Part shown: positions 18,387 to 26,381 of the stretch, piece after piece
How the letters are laid out: each line of letters starts with the position of its first letter
How positions within the stretch are numbered: the first letter of the stretch is position 1
Assembly: GCA_043778625.1 (NCBI GenBank)
Contig: JAYWFU010000128.1
Span: 62,001-126,000 of the forward strand
Length of the DNA: 64,000 nucleotides
Source of the DNA: JACMRI01 sp043778625
GTDB taxonomy: Bacteria; Bacteroidota; Bacteroidia; UBA4408
Reading direction: 5' to 3'
Notes under the pieces: generated by a model
Databases searched by the model: none
Seen by the model: the letters and a program-made list of their open reading frames with translations, nothing else
What the model was told of the DNA's origin: nothing
Program-made: the position numbers and the translations under genes

Positions 18387-21128
18387 CTACTCCTTCACTA
18401 CCTTAAACGTTGTGCTTACGCCCTCCGCATTAGTAAGCTGCAATAAGTACATGCCCGTAGGATACTCGGCTATGCTTAGTTGGTTGTTAGTTACATGCCC
18501 TTGCTTGAGTAGTGCGCTGTGTAGGCTTTGCAATGTGTAGGTGTAAGTATCCCAATTAGGGTTATTAATGGTAAGTGTGCCGTTGGTGGGGTTGGGGTAC
18601 ACGTCTAGTTGGTCGTAGGTGTGTATGTGCGCAGGGGAAAATGGCTTGGCGGTAGTGGTTGTAGGACTTGGTGCACCACCTTTGGTGGCGGTGTTAGCCG
18701 TTGTTATGCCTGTAGTTGTACTCACGCTAGGCTGTGCTAACCTATGCCCACTATAAGCACTACCACAATTATTTATACGCATAGCTACCGTTGAACCTGC
18801 TTTAGCACTAAAGCCTGCGCCTAGCTTAACGTTACTACCCGCTACAAACTCCACGTGGCTTGCGGGCTGGCACACTACGGGTGCTACTGTAGCCACATTA
18901 ACATTGTGGTAAGCTTGGTAGCTAAGTAAGTTGGGTTGCGTAAAGTTTTTATTATCTATGGCATAATCGTAGGTACAGCAAGGTGAGTTAATGTACTCAC
19001 CGTAGTACACATCATCATGGGCAGTGCCGTAGCCTATACCACTTACATCGTTAAACGAATACAAAGTAGTGTTACTAATATTGTTAGTAGCATTAGCTTT
19101 CATTTGTGTGGCTTCGTAATTAGCATCGCTAACATCATAGGTTACGCGGTTCTCGCGGAACACGGTAGCTATATCGTCTCTATCGCAGCCTGTGGGTGTA
19201 GTATTAATTAACCAATTATAATACTCGTAAATGTTTTGACGCTCTAAATCTAAGGGGAGCGTACCATTTTTTACAGCAATAAAAAAATCAGCTATTTGCT
19301 TAAACGATAATGATACGTAATCAGTGCCTTTTGCATAACTGGATTTTGCACGAGTATTTATTTGAAGTAAATCAGTATCGTATTTATGTGGATAATTGAG
19401 ATCATTATCGTTATAATCAGTAGTAGGTTTCCAACTGGGTATTTTATCAGCTCCATCGTATAAATCAAACAACGCACAAGCGATGTTGTACTCACTCCTA
19501 AAACCATTGTTTACCTGATTGTTGGGTTCAAGGCTAAATACTTTAGGGTTGCGTAACTCCAAGGGAGCGTCTTTAGTGTAATGCCCTGCGCCTGGTATCG
19601 ATTTTGCCCAATCAAACTCGTTGTCCTCCTGCCAATATTCTAAGTCGCACATTTGTGCAAAGGCATATCCCCAGCCTTCTGTCCATACTTCGCGTGGTGT
19701 TTTTTCGTCTTGCCATGGGTGGTTGGCTACAGCCCCAGTGTGCGGATAACCACCTTGTAAGCGGTTCATTACATGATGCCCAAACTCGTGGTACACTACT
19801 GTTTTGCGGTGGGTGTCGTCAGTTTCTAAATAAATACGATAGCCAAATGCAGGATGTAACACTGGGTCGTAGTGCGATGATTGACCAAATACATTACTAT
19901 TTATGTACACATTAACTGTAATGCCATTAGGCATATCAACTGAAGAGTAGTGCTTACGCACAAACTTATAAGCATTGTGTATATAGTGCAATGTTACAAA
20001 GGGGGCTTTATCTACATAACTAATATTCCAGTCAACACCTGTTTTGAGACCATTGTTTTGTACACCCATTGCACTAAAAACAGTAGCATGTAAGTTATAC
20101 AAAATATTATTAGTTTGGCTTGGCTTAACAACAATGTCAAAGTCTCCGTTGTCGTCAGATACTAAACGAAGTATTAATTTACCTTGATTAAATATTTTTC
20201 GCACATCAAAATTATAGCTTAACGAGTAGTTGCCATCAGCATCAATTATTCCGCCTGCTTTTACATGTTTTATTCCGTATTGTATCCATACTAATTGTAT
20301 ATGTACGCCCGATAGTGGTGGATATAGGTTGTAAAAATTATCGTAATCGCTTGTTTTGTTAAATGTTACATAGCCCTGTATAGTACCTTGATAATTATTT
20401 TTTGCTAAAGCGGCACTACTTTTTTGCGAAGTAGTATTGTTTGTATAATTAACAGAATCTTGATCCATCAATGCTTGTAATTGTGCAGGTGTTCGGGCTT
20501 TCATTACTATACCATAAGGCATATTGGGCAGTTGTACTACGTATTCATTTTCGATTTCGTACACTGTTTTAGTAGTGTCAGTGTTAGGTAAACGTGTACT
20601 TACGGGTAGGCTATCTTTGGATATATACACGCGTGTAGGCGCAACACCTGTAGTGGGTTGGTTCCATTGGCGAGGCAAGTTCAAGTAGTCGTATTTGTTC
20701 CAAAGTTCTATAGTATTGTAAGGGGTAAAAAACACCACTACCTGTGTAGCCTTAGTGTTACGTGCACCTTGTGCAGAGTGGCTATGCACAGTTACATCTA
20801 TTTGATCAGGGTAGTAAGGCAAGTTATTTACTGGGTAGTTTACACTTGTGGTAACCAAAGCACTATCGCCTACATATAGTACCGTTTTGTTGTAGCTAGC
20901 ACTATTACTAGCATTAAACCCATTAGGGAGGTGAGTAAACGATAGCGAATCTAAGTAAGCGGTATCGCTAGTAAATACCTTAAACTGTAGTGTAAAACTC
21001 CCAGTAAGGCTAGTTATTTCCGTACTTGTAAAACCAAGTGCTATGTTGCTATAATTACCTGCGCCACACTGCTGGGCTTGTAGTTTTGTAGCAAAAAATA
21101 GTAAGGTTATAAATAATATTGTTTTCAT
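18387..21128 (-). CDS. secreted zinc metallopeptidase-like protein with T9SS sorting domain
   Basis: A 913-residue exported protein: signal peptide ending LQAQQ, beta-rich N-terminal region, a carboxypeptidase-regulatory-like beta domain at about 235-320, then a predicted metallopeptidase core with HEFGHH at about residues 445-450 and a downstream WTEGWGYA segment whose Glu may be the third zinc ligand. A coat-hanger-like repeat (VEFVAGSNVKLGAGF) follows near 760. The last 75 residues start YPNPTNGTLTI and end VVKE, a type A T9SS sorting domain, so the protein should be exported through the outer membrane and anchored or released. Substrate unknown; the peptidase assignment rests on the HEFGH motif. 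Confidence 0.8.
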   Translation of the reverse strand: MKTILFITLLFFATKLQAQQCGAGNYSNIALGFTSTEITSLTGSFTLQFKVFTSDTAYLDSLSFTHLPNGFNASNSASYNKTVLYVGDSALVTTSVNYPVNNLPYYPDQIDVTVHSHSAQGARNTKATQVVVFFTPYNTIELWNKYDYLNLPRQWNQPTTGVAPTRVYISKDSLPVSTRLPNTDTTKTVYEIENEYVVQLPNMPYGIVMKARTPAQLQALMDQDSVNYTNNTTSQKSSAALAKNNYQGTIQGYVTFNKTSDYDNFYNLYPPLSGVHIQLVWIQYGIKHVKAGGIIDADGNYSLSYNFDVRKIFNQGKLILRLVSDDNGDFDIVVKPSQTNNILYNLHATVFSAMGVQNNGLKTGVDWNISYVDKAPFVTLHYIHNAYKFVRKHYSSVDMPNGITVNVYINSNVFGQSSHYDPVLHPAFGYRIYLETDDTHRKTVVYHEFGHHVMNRLQGGYPHTGAVANHPWQDEKTPREVWTEGWGYAFAQMCDLEYWQEDNEFDWAKSIPGAGHYTKDAPLELRNPKVFSLEPNNQVNNGFRSEYNIACALFDLYDGADKIPSWKPTTDYNDNDLNYPHKYDTDLLQINTRAKSSYAKGTDYVSLSFKQIADFFIAVKNGTLPLDLERQNIYEYYNWLINTTPTGCDRDDIATVFRENRVTYDVSDANYEATQMKANATNNISNTTLYSFNDVSGIGYGTAHDDVYYGEYINSPCCTYDYAIDNKNFTQPNLLSYQAYHNVNVATVAPVVCQPASHVEFVAGSNVKLGAGFSAKAGSTVAMRINNCGSAYSGHRLAQPSVSTTTGITTANTATKGGAPSPTTTTAKPFSPAHIHTYDQLDVYPNPTNGTLTINNPNWDTYTYTLQSLHSALLKQGHVTNNQLSIAEYPTGMYLLQLTNAEGVSTTFKVVKE

Positions 21129-21139
21129 AATTATGTTTT

Positions 21140-21793
21140 TTATTTAATAATGTTATGACGTAAGAGGTTCCATCTAACGTTTGCGGTATCTAAGTAACTT
21201 ATTATTCCTATTCCTCTATTCATAACAATTTCATAGCTGTGATCAAATACAATACTCGGTCTTGTGCGTTCTATAATACATTCAGTGTAATTTATATTGT
21301 CTATTTTGTAGTTATTGGTGTCTTTTAGACCTATATTAACCCACTTATCATCAGGGTAAAAAAAGCTAACACCGACTGTTTTACGTCCAGTTTGTAAGCC
21401 AAACCAATAATTATCTTTAGTATAGTTTTGCACACGGTTTAAATCTAAATTAATGTAGTACACTAGGTAAACTTTGTTGTGACATTCGTTGTATTTATTA
21501 TTTAAAATTTCAACACTCATATTTTCATAACATTGTTTTTGGTAACAGTTGCACCCACTTTTCTCAAGGCTTTCGGTGCCTATGTAGCTATTGCACACCC
21601 AGTGGCTGTCTGTAGCTAATGTAGTTTGGTTTTGGTACACCCAGTAAGTACCTGGTTTAAAATAAAAGTAGTCTTTAACCTTTTGTGCTATTTCAATACG
21701 GTTGCCCTTTCGGCAAGCTATGCGTTGCTTGCGGTTGGTGCAGTTGCTTAACAATAGGTAGATTAGTACTGTTAGGTATAGTATAGTTTTCAT
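21140..21793 (-). CDS. cysteine-rich lipoprotein, paralogue A
   Basis: A 217-residue exported protein; the lipobox-like LLLSNC gives Cys18 as the likely lipidation site. Conserved with the next gene: VKDYFYFKPGTYWVYQNQTT near residues 37-56, DSHWVC, the cysteine-rich GCNCYQKQCYENM, and the C-terminal MNRGIGIISY. WVYQN-type strands recall the start of many secreted Bacteroidetes proteins that hold a beta-sandwich, but I recognise no named family. It lies 11 bases beyond the start of the metallopeptidase gene, and the two are probably cotranscribed. Confidence 0.68.
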   Translation of the reverse strand: MKTILYLTVLIYLLLSNCTNRKQRIACRKGNRIEIAQKVKDYFYFKPGTYWVYQNQTTLATDSHWVCNSYIGTESLEKSGCNCYQKQCYENMSVEILNNKYNECHNKVYLVYYINLDLNRVQNYTKDNYWFGLQTGRKTVGVSFFYPDDKWVNIGLKDTNNYKIDNINYTECIIERTRPSIVFDHSYEIVMNRGIGIISYLDTANVRWNLLRHNIIK

Positions 21794-21799
21794 GTTATG

Positions 21800-22465
21800 T
21801 TATTTTAAAATGTTTGACTTAATTAAATTCCAGCGTGTGGAGTCGTTACTGTTTACGTAACTTATTATTCCCACATTTTTATTCATTATTACTTCTTTAT
21901 AACGTCCGTAAATATTACCTAATGTGCGGCGTTGCACATTACACTCTATATAGTTTACACCGTTAATAATACAGTTAGCCGTGTCTTTATACCCATCTCC
22001 AAACCAAGTTCCATCCATTAAAAAAACATTTCCATAACCTTGATTAGTTAATGTAAAATAAAAATCAACTCCTAAATATTGTTTATACTCGTCTTGCACA
22101 GTTATAATGTAGCGCAAGTATTCATGTGTATTGCTACCATCGTTGCAGCCGTTGTACTTAGGGCTAAGTATGTTTACAAACATGTTTTCGAAACACATGT
22201 GGTTATAACAATTACAACCAACTTTATCGTAGGTTACACTAGCTGTGCCTAGGTAGCTATCGCATACCCAGTGGCTGTCTACCTCAAGGGTAGTTTGGTT
22301 TTGGTACACCCAATACGTGCCATGTTTAAAATAAAAATAGTCTTTAACCGTTTGTGGTATGCGTACTTTTTTGTTATTGCGGCATAGTACCTCGTCGCGC
22401 ACGGTGCAACTAACAATCGTTAGTTGTGTTAATAGTAGTACGATTAATTTTAGCAGGGGTTTCAT
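21800..22465 (-). CDS. cysteine-rich lipoprotein, paralogue B
   Basis: A 221-residue exported lipoprotein (Cys20 in TIVSC). It aligns along its length with the 217-residue product just downstream: VKDYFYFKHGTYWVYQNQTT, DSHWVCDSYLGT, GCNCYNHMCFENM, NECN/VNYIECNVQR and MNKNVGIISY. The nucleotide sequences are also similar, so this is a tandem duplication that has diverged. Function unknown. Gaps of 6 bases to its paralogue and 3 bases to the beta-barrel gene suggest one operon. Confidence 0.68.
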   Translation of the reverse strand: MKPLLKLIVLLLTQLTIVSCTVRDEVLCRNNKKVRIPQTVKDYFYFKHGTYWVYQNQTTLEVDSHWVCDSYLGTASVTYDKVGCNCYNHMCFENMFVNILSPKYNGCNDGSNTHEYLRYIITVQDEYKQYLGVDFYFTLTNQGYGNVFLMDGTWFGDGYKDTANCIINGVNYIECNVQRRTLGNIYGRYKEVIMNKNVGIISYVNSNDSTRWNLIKSNILK

Positions 22466-22468
22466 AGC

Positions 22469-23182
22469 TTAGATACTTATAGTTAACGATAGCATCAAAT
22501 TATTATAACGAGGGTTACGTGCCAAGTAGCCAGCTTTGCTATAGAAAGAGTTCTTGTGCTGAGTGAAGTAATTATGCTCTAAGCTTACTCCAAAGTTTTT
22601 AAAGGCATAACTTACTCCAACAATTGTTTTAAAGTAGCCTATCGGAAACCGCGTGTAAACATCAGTGTCATAAAATGAAAAACTATTAGTAGGTTTGTTT
22701 AATTGGTATTGCCATTGCAATGTTTTATTTAACAATTGTTTTTCTTCAAGGCGCTGAATAAACACCCATATAGGCGCACCTCCAGCAAATAGTTGTAGAT
22801 TACTGTGCTTACTAAATTGCGTAATTGTGTATTGTAAACGTATTGGCGCTTCTAAGGAATTATTTATAAGTACGTAATACACGTTTTTAACACTACCATT
22901 AGTTAGCGGAATAGTATACGTGTCAAACAATAGCGTACGATAATAATAGCCTAAACCCGTTTGCAGGCTTAGTTTTTTACTTTTACGAAAATGTATGTTG
23001 TAATTAGCTTCCAGCCCAAACGACCGAAACGATTTTTTACCCAAAGCACTCCCTCCTATATAATGTGCCTTAAAACTCCAATTGTATTTGGTTAAAGAAG
23101 AATCTTTTTGCGCTACTACGTTATTAAAATTACCAAGCAACAAGTAACAACTTAATGTTGTTATAAATAATGTATGTTTCAT
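22469..23182 (-). CDS. outer-membrane beta-barrel protein
   Basis: A 237-residue exported protein: signal peptide ending NNVVAQ, then alternating amphipathic strands (SLQTGLGYYYRTLL, NLQLFAGGAPIWVF, IVGVSYAFKNFGVSLEHNYF) and a final strand NNLMLSLTISI ending near the stop, as expected of an outer-membrane barrel. About 230 residues fits an 8- or 10-stranded barrel. No family beyond the general barrel type. It lies 12 bases beyond the tail-fibre-like gene and next to two lipoproteins, so a surface assembly is conceivable. Confidence 0.65.
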   Translation of the reverse strand: MKHTLFITTLSCYLLLGNFNNVVAQKDSSLTKYNWSFKAHYIGGSALGKKSFRSFGLEANYNIHFRKSKKLSLQTGLGYYYRTLLFDTYTIPLTNGSVKNVYYVLINNSLEAPIRLQYTITQFSKHSNLQLFAGGAPIWVFIQRLEEKQLLNKTLQWQYQLNKPTNSFSFYDTDVYTRFPIGYFKTIVGVSYAFKNFGVSLEHNYFTQHKNSFYSKAGYLARNPRYNNLMLSLTISI

Positions 23183-23194
23183 AATAGTAAATTA

Positions 23195-25033
23195 TTAACG
23201 GTTTAATAATTTACTCTCAATGGCTTGTAACCGTTGTTGTAGTAAGTCGTTTTGTTTTTTAAGTTCAATAATATACAAGTACGCCTCTTCAATTTTTTCC
23301 ATTTGTTTTACTTGCATGTCAGCAAGTTTTAACCCGTCTTTCTGTACCTCAGTAGCACTAGGTATATTGGGTAAATGTTTGTTGGCGGTTATGTAATTAT
23401 CTAACTCCGCTATGGTTAATAGGTTGTAGTTTTTATCAAATACATAGTCGGGAAAGATTAAGTTTTGGGGCATTACGTTTATTTCGCGCGCATACACGTA
23501 ACCATTGGCGCTTACTTTAAAATTTATTTTACCACTAGCATCATACGTTTGTATAGTTGCTTTATTACTTGGGCTATACACATTAAGCATAGCATCGCCA
23601 AACTGCCCTGCGGGTATAGCACCTATGGCAGTAAGGCCATCGCCCATTACTCTAAACGTGTAGTCGTAAGCGCCTGTAGGTTTGGTATTACTTACGATTA
23701 ATGCAGTGGTACGGTCGCGCGTTACATTTATTTGCGCAGCAGTTAACCAATCTTGTGTGTGGTTAGTGCTAACATTAAGCCCTTGATAATCCACATCGCC
23801 CTTAACATTAAGCGCACAAGCTAACGATTGTGGGTACGGGAAACCTATCTCTACGTTTTTGCCCATGCTTACCTTTCCGCCATTAGCACCAGTATTAATT
23901 TGTGTATTGCTACCACAAAAATAATTAATAAATAATTCGTTGGGGGTGTTGCCTCCAACACTAGCATCAATACCAGAGTTACCATTGGTAAACGATTGCA
24001 TATTTAACAAGCCTGTGTTAGGCTTAGGGGCTCCAGTAGCATCGACATCAAATATTTGTACCCACCCACCAAACTGATGCCCAAAAGGAGCAAATGGCGT
24101 AGCTGCGCATGCAGGGGGCAGGGGCAACAAAATATTGCTACCTATGTTGCGCCCGTAGTTAAACACGCCACCACCTGTGGTGGCGGTGGGCGTATAGCTT
24201 ATGCCTATGTTAGCGGTGTTAAACGCTATGCCTTGCACGGCACGCAGAGATTTAGTAAATGTTGCCGTATTATTAAATTCAGTTATTGTATTAAAACTAA
24301 CTGGCGAGTTAAAATAGGCATTGTTATTAACGTTAATACTGCCATTAACAGTAGTTGCACCATTAAGTTGTGTTGCACCACGTAACACGGTACTGTTTTG
24401 TACATCTAAGTCGTTATCTACCTTAAAATCTAAGCCTTTAATTAAGGTGGCTGCCTGCACCTTGTCAGTAATAATAACTCCGCCACCCACGTATAGGTTG
24501 TTGCTTATACGAGCATCGCCAATAACATCGAGTTTAAAAAACGGACTAGGTTGTGCGCCTATGCCCACATTGCCAGTGGGCTTGTACACATCGGCAGGAT
24601 TATTAGCCGTTAGCCATGCCGTATTAGTAGCAGGTAGGGTTTGCCATGTGCCGTTACCTGCTAAGTACTGTGTGGCTAGGCCTGTAAAACTATAGCGTTC
24701 TATTTTGCCTTGCCCATTAGTTAGTACCAAGCCATTAAGGGTGGTGCTGTTGAGGTCGAATGATTTTATAACCATTTCGCCATTGGGCTTTAGGCGCAAT
24801 GCTTCGGCGTTGTTGGTTTTAAGTAAAATGGTTGGTTGTTGGTAGTGCCTAGCCAATCGCCACTGTTGGCACTGGTACCGTTACGGTTCCAAGGGGCATT
24901 GGTTTGCGCAGTAGCAGTTAGTGCTGTGCTTAGCAAGGCGCACATGGTTATGCTCGCTATTGCATTAGCAACACTATGTGTTGTGTTGTGTTGTGTTGTG
25001 GCTAACCAACACGGGGATGTAATTGTTTTTCAT
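23195..25033 (-). pseudogene. tail-fibre-like surface protein, out of frame near its start (decayed or phase-off)
   Basis: The open part (23195-24856) encodes 553 residues: a Bacteroidetes tail-fibre/adhesin-type protein with LLKTNNAEALRLKPNGEM, GNVGIGAQP, repeated beta-rich NxxxN segments and the C-terminal trimerisation type WPDYVF...LTIAELDNYI...KHLPNIPSATEV followed by a coiled coil. Its only in-frame start is a TTG at 24856 with no signal peptide. Upstream, another frame reads a good signal peptide (HSVANAIASITMCALLSTAL, then TATAQ) and APWNRNGTSANSGDWLGTTNNQP, which belongs in front of LLKTNNAE. The likely original ATG is at 25033. Two lesions separate it from the body: a phase error at the pentanucleotide repeat (24977-25000) and a net one-base loss around 24840-24850. 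Confidence 0.8.
24977..25000. repeat. pentanucleotide tandem repeat in a signal-peptide coding region
   Basis: 4.8 perfect copies of a 5-base unit (TTGTG on plus, CACAA on minus), 24 bases. It lies at codons 12-19 of the reading frame that starts at 25033. Because the unit is not a multiple of three, gain of one unit or loss of two would move the ATG into the frame that encodes the signal peptide. Confidence 0.9.
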
Positions 25034-25207
25034 AGCTAATTGTTTTTATAGATTAACCAATAGTAACAAATAAAAATGGGATTATCAATTAAAAATGCCT
25101 AATGAAACATTAAAGCTAAAATTTGATAATGTTGCATTTATTAATTGAATCCTCCCCACTTAAGTAAATACGCTGTTTTTTTTAATAGCTAGTGTAGTTA
25201 TTGTTTT

Positions 25208-26192
25208 ATGTATGTCCGCAAATAATCATAATCCTGTAATTGCAGCAATAACAAGCCTGTCAAAGAGTTTCTCCTCAAAATATCTTCGATTCAGTTTGTA
25301 AACAAACTCGTTAAGGTATAATTGTAAGTACTTACCCTTTATTTTGTGGTAGTTCCCTAATAAATTTCGTTTAGCATTACTTATGGTAATGTGTACCCAC
25401 TTTAGTACCTTTTTGGTAGTTTCTTTGTCTGATTTTTCAGTAAAGTGTAACTCTACATAGTCTGCTATATTTACGTAAGAGGTACTTTTGTCGCTAAAAA
25501 CTATACTTTTTTCACTAATAGATTCTTTTATAGTCCCGTTTATTTCAGTTGCACTGTGGCTAGTTAATACCTTTGCTTTAAAATATCTACATTGGTTAGA
25601 CACCTTTCCGGTTTCAATATCCTCCAAAGGGGTTGATTCTGCTAGTATTGCGACATTTTGCTTGCCTACCGCTCCACGCCCTCTAACGCCTTTGCTTTTT
25701 TCTATTTCGCTAGACTCAATGGTAAAATACCCCTCGTCCATTTCAATCATTCCTTCTAAAGTGTAGCGTGCATCACGCTTGCCCATTGCCTTGCGGAGCT
25801 TGTGAACCATAGCCCACACAGGTTTCGTAGCGTTTTAAACCTAATTGTTTTTGTATTTCCTTACTCGAAAACCCTTTTTTAGTCGCACTGAGTAAAAACA
25901 TAGTTTTATACCATACTAAAAAAGGTAAGTTAGAACTCTGCATAATTGTTCCGCTACGCAAAGAAGTACGACTTCTGCATATTTTGCACTCGTAACTCAA
26001 CCTACTTTTTATCCAATAATGTGTAGTATTACCACAGTTACAAACTATACCCATAGTGTCTCGTTCGCCCTTGAAATGGGCTATGCAGGCTTCTTCGCTC
26101 TCAAAATTTGCTGTAAAATTAAATAAATTCATACCGTTTTTTTCTGCTAAGATAACTAAAAATATCAATTATGGGTATTTGCGGACATGCAT
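25208..26192 (-). mobile_element. IS1595-family insertion sequence, probably inactive
   Basis: A 985-base element. The ends are 25-base inverted repeats (25208-25232 and 26168-26192) with 22 of 25 positions matching. It is flanked by a 10-base direct repeat, TTATTGTTTT, at 25198-25207 and 26193-26202, the likely target duplication (8 bases is usual for this family as I recall). It carries one transposase gene broken by a frameshift. It lies between the decayed tail-fibre-like gene and the 1033-residue secreted protein gene. Confidence 0.88.
25226..26132 (-). pseudogene. IS1595-family transposase, frameshifted
   Basis: Two overlapping frames together encode one transposase. The first (start ATG 26132) has the N-terminal zinc ribbon with CNCGNTTHYW...YECKICRSRTS and the helix-turn-helix LLSATKKGFSSKEIQKQLGLKRYE. 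The second (to 25226) has the DDE core: MIEMDEGYF (first Asp), VFSDKSTSYVN (second Asp) and a C-terminal catalytic segment NAKRNLLGNYHKIKGKYLQLYLNEFVYKLNRR. Reading continuity breaks at about 25815, where one extra base in ACCTGTGTGG turns YEPVWAMVHKLR into a different frame. Unless programmed frameshifting occurs, no full transposase is made. Confidence 0.88.
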
Positions 26193-26381
26193 TTATTGTT
26201 TTAACCTTGAGCTATGGTACAAGTGGTATTTTATACCTTAAACTATTGGTAGAAAAAAGTCGTAAATACAATTGATGGAATATAATTAAACACCCACCGT
26301 AAATTAAATTGTAAGTACACTATTATTTCAAGGTTAAAATAGTATATTTACAACACTTAAATATTTTTAATCAAAATACAA

